This document shows positions 26,390 to 34,737 of a DNA stretch of 64,000 nucleotides, piece by piece. The translations under genes and the position numbers were made by a program. The stretch's first letter is position 1. Every line of letters starts with the position of its first letter. This stretch comes from Gudongella sp964575895 (GTDB lineage Bacteria; Bacillota; Clostridia; Tissierellales; Tissierellaceae). The DNA lies in assembly GCA_964575895.1 (NCBI GenBank), contig CAZNTE010000010.1, positions 1 to 64,000 of the forward strand, written 5' to 3'. A model generated the notes under the pieces. The model was not told the DNA's origin. It did no database searches and saw nothing but the letters and a program-made list of their open reading frames with translations.

Positions 26390-27502
26390 ATGATTAATGA
26401 AAAGAGACTTTTAGAGAGATTTTTAAAGTATGTTCAGATTGATAGTCCAACTAAAGAGGAGTTGGAATTTGCTCTAGTTCTAAAAAAAGAATTAGAGGAT
26501 CTTGGACTTGAAGTAACTATGGATGATGCAGGTGAAAAAGTAGGAAGTAATTCTGGAAACTTAGTTGCAAGATTGAAGGGAACTACACAAGGGGAAGCAA
26601 TACTATTTAGCTCTCATATGGATACAGTTTCTCCCAGCAGGGGTATAAAACCTGTTATACGCGATGGTGTAATCTATAGTGATGGAACAACTATCCTAGG
26701 TGGAGATGATAAGGCTGGAATTGCCTCAATTATGGAAGCTTTAGAAACTATAAAAGATAATGATATACCCCATGGAACAATTGAAGTAGCATTTACTATA
26801 TTTGAAGAAGGTGGATTATTTGGCGCTAAGAATCTCGATTACTCAAAGATTGAAGCTAAAAAAGCCTTCGTCTTAGATAGTAGCGGAGACACAGGGACAA
26901 TTATAGTTCAAGGTCCAGCTCAGAATAAGATAGATATTAAGTTTATAGGCAAGGAAGCCCATGCTGGTGTTGCTCCAGAAACAGGAATCAGTGCTATACA
27001 AATAGCTGGTGAAGCAATTAGTAAAATGAAACTATTAAGAATTGATGAAGAGACAACTGCTAACCTAGGTTCCATAGAAGGTGGAGGACCAACAAATATC
27101 GTTACAAAAGAGGTAGTAATTCATGCTGAAGCGAGAAGCCTAAGCAATGAGAAACTTCAGTTGCAGTCTGATCACATGAAAAAGTGTTGTGAAGAAGCTG
27201 CAGAGAAATTTGGAGGAAAGGCTGAAGTAAGTATAGATAATGCATATGGAGCCTTTAAAATAGCTGAAGATCATAGTTTAGTTAAGTCAGTTGAAGCTGT
27301 TTGTGAAAAGCTTGGATTGCCAGCTGTGAAGAAAGCTTCAGGTGGAGGTAGTGACACCAATATTTTTAATGCTAATGGAATAGAAGCAATAAATCTTGGC
27401 ATTGGAGAGAGAAAACCTCATACTCTTGAGGAACATCTTTACATTAAAGATCTTGAAAACTCCGCAAAGATAGCCTTAGAAATTATGAAGTATTACGCAT
27501 AG
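26390..27502 (+). CDS. M20 family metallopeptidase (PepT-like)
   Basis: Encodes 370 residues of a two-zinc M20 peptidase. Motifs are SSHMDTVSP near residue 76 (His, Asp ligands), DGTTILGGDDKAGIA near 104 (bridging Asp), FEEGGLFGAKNL near 142 (general base Glu-Glu) and GGGSDTNIFNANGI near 320. The length and the GGDDKAGIA form place it with the 'peptidase T-like' group (B. subtilis YqjE type). This is separate from true PepT, which is at 7.2 kb. Co-location with the AbgT transporter suggests hydrolysis of an imported amide or peptide. AAAGGGGAG precedes the ATG. Confidence 0.9.
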   Translation: MINEKRLLERFLKYVQIDSPTKEELEFALVLKKELEDLGLEVTMDDAGEKVGSNSGNLVARLKGTTQGEAILFSSHMDTVSPSRGIKPVIRDGVIYSDGTTILGGDDKAGIASIMEALETIKDNDIPHGTIEVAFTIFEEGGLFGAKNLDYSKIEAKKAFVLDSSGDTGTIIVQGPAQNKIDIKFIGKEAHAGVAPETGISAIQIAGEAISKMKLLRIDEETTANLGSIEGGGPTNIVTKEVVIHAEARSLSNEKLQLQSDHMKKCCEEAAEKFGGKAEVSIDNAYGAFKIAEDHSLVKSVEAVCEKLGLPAVKKASGGGSDTNIFNANGIEAINLGIGERKPHTLEEHLYIKDLENSAKIALEIMKYYA

Positions 27503-27511
27503 GATAATTAG

Positions 27512-27534
27512 GGACAAGGGTTTGGCCTTTGTCC
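27512..27534 (+). terminator. Hairpin, probable terminator after the M20 peptidase gene
   Basis: The 9-bp stem GGACAAGGG / CCTTTGTCC contains one G-T pair. The trailing sequence ATATTTCTG has only a weak T-run. Confidence 0.6.
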
Positions 27535-27606
27535 TATATTTCTGTTGTTATATGTAAAAAGGTAGTGTAAAATTAGTAGATGATACTATTAGCAAAAGGA
27601 GTAGAC

Positions 27607-28965
27607 ATGAGAAGAGAAGGCAATTTAACTCAAGGAAGTATATTAGGTACCCTGACAAAACTAGCACTACCTATTATGGGGACATCATTTATTCAGATGG
27701 CATATAATCTAACTGATATAATGTGGTTGGGAAGACTTAGTACTGGTGCTGTTGCAGCTGCAGGTACTGGAGGTTTTTTTCTGTGGTTTGGAGCAGGACT
27801 TATATTGATATCTCAGATTGGAGTAGGAGTTAATGTCGCACAGAACTATGGGAGAAGTGAGTATAAGGAAGCTCAAAAGTATATTGCATCAGGATTTCAA
27901 CTGGATATAGTTATTGCATTAATATATGGATTTTGCTTGTTTTATTTTAGAAAAAATATAATTGGATTCTTTAATTTAGATGATTTAGAAGTAGTTGCAA
28001 TGGCAGAGTCTTATCTTAGAATTATAGGTATGGGAATTATTTTTCATTTTTTAAATCCAATATTTTCAACAGCTCTTAACTCATCTGGAAATAGTCTAAC
28101 ACCTTTTAAGATTAATACCTTAGGTTTAATTACCAATATGGTTTTAGACCCTATATTAATATTTGGAATTGGTCCTATAGTTGGGATGGGAATTGAGGGT
28201 GCTGCTTATGCAACTATATTTTCCCAAGGTGTTGTATCTTTACTTTTTATATACTTAGGAAAGAAAGCTAATCTAATATATTCACATGTGAATATATTTC
28301 AAAAGATAGAATTAAAAAGAATTAAGCAAATTGTAAAACTTGGCTTGCCTCCTTCAATGCAAACAGGAGCCCATGCAGTAATTAGTATGATTCTAACTCG
28401 AATAATTGCAAGATTTGGTCCCATACCTATAGCAGTTCAAAGCATAGGATCCCAAATTGAATCCATAACTTGGATGACTGCTGAGGGATTTTCAGCTGCA
28501 ATATCTGCTTTTGTGGGTCAAAACTATGGTGCCAATAAAATGGATAGAGTAAAAGAAGGATACCATAAAGGGATAAGAGTATTGGGATCATTAGGTGTAT
28601 TAGCATCTATTATTCTTATTTTAGGAGCAGAACATCTATTTAGAATATTTACACCAAACGATGAAATAGCTATAAGAGAAGGTATAGTTTACTTAAGGAT
28701 ACTAGGCGTTTCACAATTCTTTATGAGTATTGAAATTGGAACTGCTGGTGCCTTTAATGGACTTGGCAGGACAATTCCCCCCACCATTAGTGGAATAAGC
28801 TTAAACGCCCTTAGAATACCCTTAGCATTGATTCTATCCCAAGATGCCATCTTAGGATTATCTGGAATATGGTGGTCCATAGCAGGGACTGGAATAGCAA
28901 AGGGTATCTTGATTTATTTGTGGTTTAGAATTGTCCTTAAGAGAGTTAATGAAGCACCTATTTAA
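27607..28965 (+). CDS. MATE-family efflux transporter
   Basis: Encodes 452 residues from ATG 27607, with AAAGGAG 5 bases upstream; an ATG 27 bases earlier has no ribosome site. The protein has twelve predicted helices in two homologous halves. It starts TQGSILGTLTKLALPIMGTSFIQMAYNLTDIMWLGRLS, the classic MATE opening, and the second half repeats it (LPPSMQTGAHAVISMILTRIIARFG). It exports drugs or metabolites with Na+ or H+ coupling. The final 8 bases overlap the end of the convergent DUF1667 gene. Confidence 0.94.
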   Translation: MRREGNLTQGSILGTLTKLALPIMGTSFIQMAYNLTDIMWLGRLSTGAVAAAGTGGFFLWFGAGLILISQIGVGVNVAQNYGRSEYKEAQKYIASGFQLDIVIALIYGFCLFYFRKNIIGFFNLDDLEVVAMAESYLRIIGMGIIFHFLNPIFSTALNSSGNSLTPFKINTLGLITNMVLDPILIFGIGPIVGMGIEGAAYATIFSQGVVSLLFIYLGKKANLIYSHVNIFQKIELKRIKQIVKLGLPPSMQTGAHAVISMILTRIIARFGPIPIAVQSIGSQIESITWMTAEGFSAAISAFVGQNYGANKMDRVKEGYHKGIRVLGSLGVLASIILILGAEHLFRIFTPNDEIAIREGIVYLRILGVSQFFMSIEIGTAGAFNGLGRTIPPTISGISLNALRIPLALILSQDAILGLSGIWWSIAGTGIAKGILIYLWFRIVLKRVNEAPI

Positions 28966-29314
28966 CCCGTCTTTGTGATATGATATCTACACCAGTATTT
29001 AATATATTGGAAATTATAACCTGATCTTTTTTTACTGGAGCTAGTACCTTAGTATTACTTATTAATTCAAGAGCACTATCTAATAAATCCCTTGAAATAG
29101 GTTCACTAGAGATAACAGGTAATCTGCCCATAGAACCCTTTAAGAGTATACATCTTCCCTTAAGGATGGTTTTATCTTTAGATATTTGAGATTTTGCATA
29201 ATCTAAACCTCTACCACAGTTATTTCCAGTTATTAATATATTTTCATCCTGAGTTTCAATAGTTAAGTTACATTGAACACTACAGATTTTACACTGTAAA
29301 CTCGTTTTTGTCAC
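28958..29314 (-). CDS. DUF1667 protein
   Basis: Encodes 118 residues from GTG 29314, with GAGGTG 6 bases upstream. A GTG 9 bases earlier falls inside the ribosome site. The N-terminus carries CKICSVQCNL and NCGRGLDYA, a four-cysteine pattern (CxxC, C, C) typical of DUF1667. Relatives are usually encoded with an FAD-dependent glycerol-3-phosphate dehydrogenase-like oxidoreductase and a second NAD(P)H-type oxidoreductase. Here the gene stands alone between a MATE exporter and an MgtC gene, so its partners are missing from the window. The function is unknown; the cysteines suggest metal or Fe-S binding. Confidence 0.8.
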   Translation of the reverse strand: MTKTSLQCKICSVQCNLTIETQDENILITGNNCGRGLDYAKSQISKDKTILKGRCILLKGSMGRLPVISSEPISRDLLDSALELISNTKVLAPVKKDQVIISNILNTGVDIISQRRVK

Positions 29315-29423
29315 ATTAAACACCTCTAATTTATTATATCATAACCATAATATTTCAAGAAGTGGGTATAAAACGAAAATAAGGGATAGTTAAATCAACT
29401 ACTTATATAAGGTGGTGTCTAGA

Positions 29424-30101
29424 ATGGATACTTTCGAACTTGTTTTTAGATTAGTTTTGTCAGCTGTAATTGGTGGAGCTATTGGTATTGAAAGAGAGGC
29501 AAGCAATCGACCAGCTGGTTTCAGAACTCATATTTTAGTTAGTGTAGGTTCTACTTTAATTATGTTAGTATCAATTTATGGGGTTCCTAGCAGTGCAGAC
29601 CCAGCAAGAATAGCTGCTCAAGTTGTAAGTGGGATTGGTTTTTTAGGTGCTGGAACCATTCTTAGAACAGGAAATCATATTAAGGGTTTAACTACAGCAG
29701 CAAGCCTTTGGGTGTGTGCTGGAATCGGCCTTGCCATTGGTTCAGGATTTTACCTAGGGGGAGTTATAACAGCAATTATCGTTATATTATCATTAGTAGT
29801 TCTTGGTAAATTTGAAAAGAAAGTATTAAGAGGTGCAAACAAAATTATAATAGTAAACGGATTGGATCGTGCAGGTTTAATAGGCGATATTGGAACTCAA
29901 CTTGGAAAGTATGGTATTTCTATCAGAAATATTAATATAGAAACAAAAAATGAAGAAGAAGTAAAACCCGTAATTTTAGAAATAAAGTTTTATATTAAAG
30001 TACCCATGAATCTTGATGAGAATAAACTCTTTGACGATTTATACAGAATAAAGGATATAAAGTCAATTGAGTATGATAATAAATCTTTAAGTAATAATTA
30101 G
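29424..30101 (+). CDS. MgtC/SapB family membrane protein
   Basis: Encodes 225 residues from ATG 29424, with AAGGTGG upstream. It begins with the MgtC signature VLSAVIGGAIGIEREASNRPAGFRTHILVSVGSTLIML and has about five membrane helices (to residue ~135), with GAGTILRTGNHIKGLTTAASLWVCAGIGLAIG in the conserved core. The C-terminal ~85 residues form a soluble ACT-like domain (IIIVNGLDRAGLIGDIGTQLGKYGISIRNI). MgtC proteins act in survival at low magnesium, partly by inhibiting F-type ATP synthase. It probably forms an operon with the cyclophilin and Fe-S protein genes. Confidence 0.9.
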   Translation: MDTFELVFRLVLSAVIGGAIGIEREASNRPAGFRTHILVSVGSTLIMLVSIYGVPSSADPARIAAQVVSGIGFLGAGTILRTGNHIKGLTTAASLWVCAGIGLAIGSGFYLGGVITAIIVILSLVVLGKFEKKVLRGANKIIIVNGLDRAGLIGDIGTQLGKYGISIRNINIETKNEEEVKPVILEIKFYIKVPMNLDENKLFDDLYRIKDIKSIEYDNKSLSNN

Positions 30102-30112
30102 GAGGAATGTAA

Positions 30113-30712
30113 ATGCTAAATCAATTAAGTATGCCACAAGAAAATGAAGAAGTTGTTGTAATGACTACAAATCATGGAGAAATAAGAATAAAATTGTTTC
30201 CAGAGGTAGCTCCAAAAGCAGTCGAAAACTTCACTACACACATTAAAAATGGTTATTACAATGGAATTAGTTTTCACAGAGTTATAAGTGACTTTATGAT
30301 TCAGGGGGGAGATCCTGAAGGAACTGGTAGAGGAGGAAAGAGTATCTGGGGGAAACCTTTTAAGGATGAATTTGATACTAATTACAGAAATTTTAGAGGA
30401 GCGCTATCCATGGCAAACTCAGGTCCTAATACAAATGGAAGCCAATTCTTTATTGTTCAGAAAAGAGAAGTAGAAGGAAATATCTTAAATCAAATGAAAT
30501 CTTTAGGTATAAATAAAGGATATCCTGATGAAGTTATAGAAGCCTATAAAGAACATGGTGGTACCTACTGGTTAGATTTTAAACACACAGTATTTGGACA
30601 AGTATTTGAGGGGATGGATGTGGTAGATAATATTGCCAGTTTAAAGGTAGATGGTAATTCTAAACCAATGAAACCAGTGGTGATAGAAAAAATTGAAATT
30701 GTAAATTATTAA
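30113..30712 (+). CDS. Cyclophilin-type peptidyl-prolyl isomerase
   Basis: Encodes 199 residues. Catalytic and binding motifs are visible: FHRVISDFMIQGGDPEGTGRGG near residues 54-75 (catalytic Arg in HRV) and SGPNTNGSQFFIV near 102-114. The usual central Trp-containing region is followed by an insertion of about 40 residues (REVEGNILNQMKSLGINKGYPDEVIEAYKEHGG) before HTVFGQVFEGMDVVD. Such insertions are common in clostridial cyclophilins. There is no signal peptide, so it is a cytoplasmic folding catalyst. GGAGGA precedes the ATG. Confidence 0.93.
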   Translation: MLNQLSMPQENEEVVVMTTNHGEIRIKLFPEVAPKAVENFTTHIKNGYYNGISFHRVISDFMIQGGDPEGTGRGGKSIWGKPFKDEFDTNYRNFRGALSMANSGPNTNGSQFFIVQKREVEGNILNQMKSLGINKGYPDEVIEAYKEHGGTYWLDFKHTVFGQVFEGMDVVDNIASLKVDGNSKPMKPVVIEKIEIVNY

Positions 30713-30721
30713 GGTGAAATC

Positions 30722-31501
30722 ATGAAAGAACTCATATTGGATGAAATCAAAAATGTTATGTCTGATTATGAGGGTAGAGAAGAAGTCTCTTCTCGATGGA
30801 AAGAACCAGTAATAGGATTTGCATCATGTGAAGATAGTACTTTTGAAGTATTAAAAAAAGTTGCAAATCCTTTACATCTTTCACCTTATGATATTAACCC
30901 TGAAGGTAAAACCGTTATTACATACTTTCTACCTTTTGACGAGGAGATACCAAATAGTAATGTAGCAGATAGAAATTCATCGCAAAAGTGGGCCAAGGCA
31001 TATGTTGAGACAAACATACTTATCCAGTTAATAAATGATCATTTAATAGAGTACCTAACAGAAATGGGATATAGAACTAATAAACTACCTCCAGAGCAGA
31101 ACATGGACTATAAAAAACTTACCAGTGTATGGTCAAATAGACATGTGGGGTATATAGCCGGTTTAGGAAAGTTCGGAATCAATAATATGTTAATAACATC
31201 AAAAGGGTGTTGTGGTAGGCTTGGAAATGTTATAACTAGCCTGTATATTGAACCAACCCAGAGAAGTGAAGATGAATTTTGCTTTAATAAAGCAGGATAT
31301 AATTGTACAAAATGCCTTGATAGATGCGTAAATGGAGCACTAAGTTTAGAACACTTTGATAGGCATAAATGTTTTGAGATGTGCACTGAAAATGGAGAGA
31401 TTTATAGTAGTTTGGGAAGCGCTGAAGTATGTGGGAAGTGTTTAGTAGATTTACCATGTTCATTTAAGAATCCAGTTAAGAAAGTATCGAATCATATTTA
31501 G
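30722..31501 (+). CDS. 4Fe-4S protein related to epoxyqueuosine reductase
   Basis: Encodes 259 residues. The C-terminal half carries CCGRLGNV, CTKCLDRCVNGAL (ferredoxin-type cluster) and CGKCLVDLPCSF. The middle has RHVGYIAGLGKFGINNMLIT, which resembles the QueG substrate/cobalamin region (GIGYYGKN...). It is shorter than QueG (337 residues at 37.9 kb) and lacks its HEAT-like tail, so it is probably a paralogue with a different reaction. Function unknown; reductive Fe-S chemistry, possibly cobalamin-dependent, is inferred. Its last codons form the left arm of the terminator. Confidence 0.75.
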   Translation: MKELILDEIKNVMSDYEGREEVSSRWKEPVIGFASCEDSTFEVLKKVANPLHLSPYDINPEGKTVITYFLPFDEEIPNSNVADRNSSQKWAKAYVETNILIQLINDHLIEYLTEMGYRTNKLPPEQNMDYKKLTSVWSNRHVGYIAGLGKFGINNMLITSKGCCGRLGNVITSLYIEPTQRSEDEFCFNKAGYNCTKCLDRCVNGALSLEHFDRHKCFEMCTENGEIYSSLGSAEVCGKCLVDLPCSFKNPVKKVSNHI

Positions 31502-31517
31502 GATTCGATACTTTCTT
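31478..31517 (+). terminator. Terminator after the Fe-S protein gene
   Basis: A perfect 16-bp stem (AAGAAAGTATCGAATC / GATTCGATACTTTCTT) with an 8-base loop overlaps the last codons and stop of the upstream gene. The T-run is short. Confidence 0.8.
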
Positions 31518-31608
31518 TGTTAATAGAATATTAATAAAATATGTAAAATTTATGTTGAATATTAACAAAGTTAATGATATATTCCCAAGTTTGACAGTTG
31601 AAACAAAA

Positions 31609-31652
31609 TAAAACCCTTAAACACATTGCAAATAGTGCGTTTCAGGGTTTTA
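31609..31652 (-). terminator. Terminator-like hairpin at the 3' end of the transposase remnant
   Basis: The 9-bp stem TAAAACCCT / AGGGTTTTA has an inner AAAC / GTTT continuation. On the minus strand it is followed by TTTTGTTTC. It lies just past the stop of the transposase fragment and is probably left over from the insertion sequence. Confidence 0.65.
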
Positions 31653-31660
31653 TGTTTCTC

Positions 31661-31917
31661 TTAAGTTTTGCGTAATATTTTCTTCTTTTTTGTTTCTTTA
31701 AAATAATTTTTCATCATTTTTGTACTGACTATCTCATAGTCTGTCCTGAATCCGAATACTTCATGCAAGGCATCTGTAAAATCTGTTCTTGTATAGGTTG
31801 GTACATATCCTTCTTTTGGTATTGAATAGAAATTCATGTCTTTTAATCCATTTAGGATTTCTTGTACTGGGGATAATATTGGTCTTTTAATCCTTTTATC
31901 TAGTGGTATAATTAAAT
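31661..31917 (-). pseudogene. 3' remnant of an insertion-sequence transposase
   Basis: The minus-strand frame ends in about 85 residues resembling the C-terminus of clostridial IS transposases: LDKRIKRPILSPVQEIL, PTYTRTDFTDALHEVF, GFRTDYEIVSTKMMKNYFK. The pattern resembles IS4/IS1634-type proteins; the exact family is from memory. The N-terminal and catalytic parts are missing, and further upstream the frame simply reads the antisense of the response-regulator leader. The right-hand limit near 31917 is estimated. No intact inverted-repeat pair or target duplication was identified, so this is a decayed fragment. Confidence 0.65.
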
Positions 31918-31931
31918 AGGGTGGTGAGAAT

Positions 31932-32624
31932 ATGAGTAAGATAAAAATACTTGTTGTTGATGATGAAAAGAACATAGTAGAATTACTTAAGATTAATCTA
32001 GAAAGATATGGATATGATGTTATATCTGCCTATACAGGAATGGAGGCTATTACGTTAACATCCACAGATACACCGGATCTTATTCTATTGGATGTAATGC
32101 TACCTGACAGTGATGGCATTAAAATATGTTCAATGATAAGAAGTAATGAAAAGACATCAGATATCCCTATAATAATGGTATCAGCTAAAAGTGAGGAAGA
32201 AGATAAAATAGAAGGACTAATTGCCGGAGCTGATGACTATATCACAAAACCATTTAGTATAAAAGAAATAGAAGCTAGAATCCAAAGTGTATTAAGAAGA
32301 AGCAAAAGTAATGCTGGTGAAAAGAATAAACTATCAATAGAAGAAAGAGATAAATTATATATAAATAAAGATAAGTATGAAGTGCTGGTGGGTGGGTTAA
32401 AAGCAGACTTAACCCTTAGCGAGTTTAAACTATTGAGCAAAATATTTGAGAATCCAAATAAAGTCTATACACGAGAAGAGTTGATGGATGTGATCTCTTC
32501 TGACAAGGATAAGACTGATATAAGGACTATTGATGTCCACATAAGAAACATTAGGAAGAAGATAGAAATTGATGGGGACGAGTTTATCGAAACAGTAAGA
32601 GGAATAGGATATAGGGTCAAATAA
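31932..32624 (+). CDS. Two-component response regulator, OmpR/PhoB family
   Basis: Encodes 230 residues. The receiver domain has acidic pair D10-D11, phosphoacceptor D54 in ILLDVMLP and K106 in DYITKPF. It is followed by a winged-helix domain with VYTREELMDVI, the IRTIDVHIRNIRKKIE recognition helix and the final VRGIGYRVK. GGTGGTGAG precedes the ATG. The kinase gene starts 2 bases after the stop. Domain order and partner resemble PhoP-PhoR or similar envelope-sensing pairs, but no target gene is adjacent to indicate the signal. A -10 box TATAAT just upstream lies in or beside a transposase remnant. Confidence 0.93.
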   Translation: MSKIKILVVDDEKNIVELLKINLERYGYDVISAYTGMEAITLTSTDTPDLILLDVMLPDSDGIKICSMIRSNEKTSDIPIIMVSAKSEEEDKIEGLIAGADDYITKPFSIKEIEARIQSVLRRSKSNAGEKNKLSIEERDKLYINKDKYEVLVGGLKADLTLSEFKLLSKIFENPNKVYTREELMDVISSDKDKTDIRTIDVHIRNIRKKIEIDGDEFIETVRGIGYRVK

Positions 32625-32626
32625 TT

Positions 32627-34048
32627 ATGCGAAAAAAAATTTTACTTAATTACATTTTAATATTAATAATCAGTTCATTTCTAACAGGGTATATCGCTTA
32701 CTATACTATAAAAGTTAACCATTTAGAATCAAAAGAAGACAAGTATATATCTAATATGAAACTTATTGAAAGCTCTATATTGGGCAGTAATGAAGACTTT
32801 AATAACTTGAATTATTTTAGAATGGCTCAATTTTACTCTGATTTAACATCAGCCCGAGTAACATTTATAAGGAACGATGGATATCCATTGGCTGATTCAG
32901 ACAATAATAGCATAATATTTGATAATTTTTCTGATTCTCAAGGATTTAAAAATGCTCTGATTGAAGATTCTAAATTATATAGTGAATACAGTAGAGAAAT
33001 GGGAAAAAATTACCACTATTATTCTTCATTACTAAAGTTTGATAATAACAATGGTGTAATATTAAGAATTGGAGAAACCATAGATAGCACGGACAGATTA
33101 ATTGATAATTTCCTTTTATATCTTATGATAGCTATTTTTGGAAGTTTAATAATCGCATCGATCCTATCATATATAACAGTAGAAAACCTCATAAGACCTT
33201 TGAGAATATTAACCAATACTTCAAAATTAGTAGCTGCAGGAGATTTTTCTCAAACTGTTGAGATTGATTCAGATGATGAAATAGGAGACTTAACAACTAG
33301 TTTCAATTCAATGACTAAAGAATTAAATAGCTATGTATCTTCTATGAAGGTAGTTGAAAGGATAAGGAAGGATTTTGTAGCTAATATTTCTCATGAATTG
33401 AGAACCCCCCTTACATCCATACTAGGTTTTATAGAAACCCTTAAAAAAGAAGACTTGGATGAAAATACCAAGATTAAATCTCTGAATATTATTGAGGCTG
33501 AAAGCTTGAGATTAAGAGAATTAATAAACAAGTTACTTATTCTTTCTAAGGTTGAGAGTATGAGAGAAGAAAAGTCTCTAAAGGCTGTTGATATTGACAA
33601 GATTATTACTGAAGTTATAAATGTGTTGAGTCAACAGATAAGTGAGAAGGACTTAAATGTAAATGTGGGATTTGAAGATTCAAAATTCACCATTAGAAGT
33701 GATGAGGGTCTTATAAAACTAGTTTTAATAAATCTAGTAGAAAATAGCATAAAGTATAATGTTTTTAAAGGAAGTATTTGGATTAATGTTATGGAAGAAG
33801 ATAGTAATATAAAAATTAAAGTTAAAGATACAGGTATAGGAATACCTGAAGATCAACTAGATAAAATATTTGAAAGATTTTATAGAATTGATAGTTCAAG
33901 AAATATATCCACTGGCTCAGGGTTAGGACTTGCCATATCAAAACATATAGTTTCTGGATTGGGAGGGAGTATAGAAGTTGAATCATCTAAAGAGAAGGGT
34001 ACAATTTTTAGCGTTATTTTCCCTAAAGATTTCGATTTGAACTCCTAA
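32627..34048 (+). CDS. Membrane sensor histidine kinase
   Basis: Encodes 473 residues. Transmembrane helix 1 (about residues 7-28), an extracytoplasmic sensor of about 130 residues and helix 2 (about 161-186) are followed by HAMP (NLIRPLRILTNTSKLVAAGD). HisKA follows with phospho-His in FVANISHELRTPLTSILGF near residue 256. The HATPase carries NLVENSIKYN (N), KDTGIGIPEDQ (G1), FERFYRID (F) and GSGLGLAISKHIV (G2). It phosphorylates the response regulator encoded 2 bases upstream. There is no PAS domain, so the signal is probably read by the extracellular part. The ATG has no clear ribosome site, which suggests translational coupling. Confidence 0.94.
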   Translation: MRKKILLNYILILIISSFLTGYIAYYTIKVNHLESKEDKYISNMKLIESSILGSNEDFNNLNYFRMAQFYSDLTSARVTFIRNDGYPLADSDNNSIIFDNFSDSQGFKNALIEDSKLYSEYSREMGKNYHYYSSLLKFDNNNGVILRIGETIDSTDRLIDNFLLYLMIAIFGSLIIASILSYITVENLIRPLRILTNTSKLVAAGDFSQTVEIDSDDEIGDLTTSFNSMTKELNSYVSSMKVVERIRKDFVANISHELRTPLTSILGFIETLKKEDLDENTKIKSLNIIEAESLRLRELINKLLILSKVESMREEKSLKAVDIDKIITEVINVLSQQISEKDLNVNVGFEDSKFTIRSDEGLIKLVLINLVENSIKYNVFKGSIWINVMEEDSNIKIKVKDTGIGIPEDQLDKIFERFYRIDSSRNISTGSGLGLAISKHIVSGLGGSIEVESSKEKGTIFSVIFPKDFDLNS

Positions 34049-34099
34049 TTATACCATCTTCATGTTATAATATATAAGTCATCAGTTAGGAGGGAGATT

Positions 34100-34711
34100 A
34101 TGCATCAATATAAAGGAAAACTAATTATTCATACTGGGTCAATGTTTTCTGGGAAAACTTCAAGTTTAGAAAAAGACGTTAAAAGGTTTAAAATTGCAGG
34201 TTATAATACTATTGCTTTCAAACCATCAGTAGATACTAGGTATCCTAGTACAGAAATCATATCCCACGATAAGACTGCGCTGGAGGCTTTGTTAGTGGAA
34301 GATATATCAGGAATTTTGGATCTGTGTGAAAAGACAAATCCCCAGGTTGTAGCCATAGACGAGGTGCAATTTTTAGGTGGAGATATTGAAGAAATAATTA
34401 AGGGAATCAATAGATTACTAGAAAAAGATATAACCGTAATTGTTGCAGGATTAGATATCGATTTTAGTGGCAAACCTTTTGAAATTTTAAAGGAATTAAT
34501 GCCTATAGCTGATTATCTTACTAAGCATCATGCAGTTTGTGTAAAGTGTGGAACAGATGCATGGGTAAGTCATAGAAAAACAAAGGCACTTGAAAGGGTT
34601 GTAATTGGAGCAACTAAAGAATACGAACCCCTTTGTAGATCCTGTTATGTAATGGAAAAGAGAGAAGAAGAAAAAATTGTTAATAAGAATCAAGTAACTT
34701 TCATAGAATAA
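34100..34711 (+). CDS. tdk: Thymidine kinase
   Basis: Encodes 203 residues of type II thymidine kinase, the nucleoside salvage enzyme that makes dTMP from thymidine and ATP. Walker A is TGSMFSGKTSSLEK near residues 11-24, Walker B is VVAIDEVQFLG near 82-92, and the lasso/zinc region contains CVKCGTDAWVSHRK near 146 and PLCRSCYV near 176, giving four zinc-binding Cys. The nucleotide contact GLDIDFSGKPF is present. AGGAGGGAG precedes the ATG. The stop lies inside a long symmetrical terminator shared with the convergent operon. Confidence 0.95.
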   Translation: MHQYKGKLIIHTGSMFSGKTSSLEKDVKRFKIAGYNTIAFKPSVDTRYPSTEIISHDKTALEALLVEDISGILDLCEKTNPQVVAIDEVQFLGGDIEEIIKGINRLLEKDITVIVAGLDIDFSGKPFEILKELMPIADYLTKHHAVCVKCGTDAWVSHRKTKALERVVIGATKEYEPLCRSCYVMEKREEEKIVNKNQVTFIE

Positions 34712-34737
34712 GGACCCCTGAGGGTCCTTATTCTATG
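34702..34737. terminator. Perfect 16-bp bidirectional terminator
   Basis: The palindrome CATAGAATAAGGACCC / GGGTCCTTATTCTATG around a CTGA loop contains the last codons of tdk and the stop codon region of the convergent DUF4097 gene. Confidence 0.88.
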
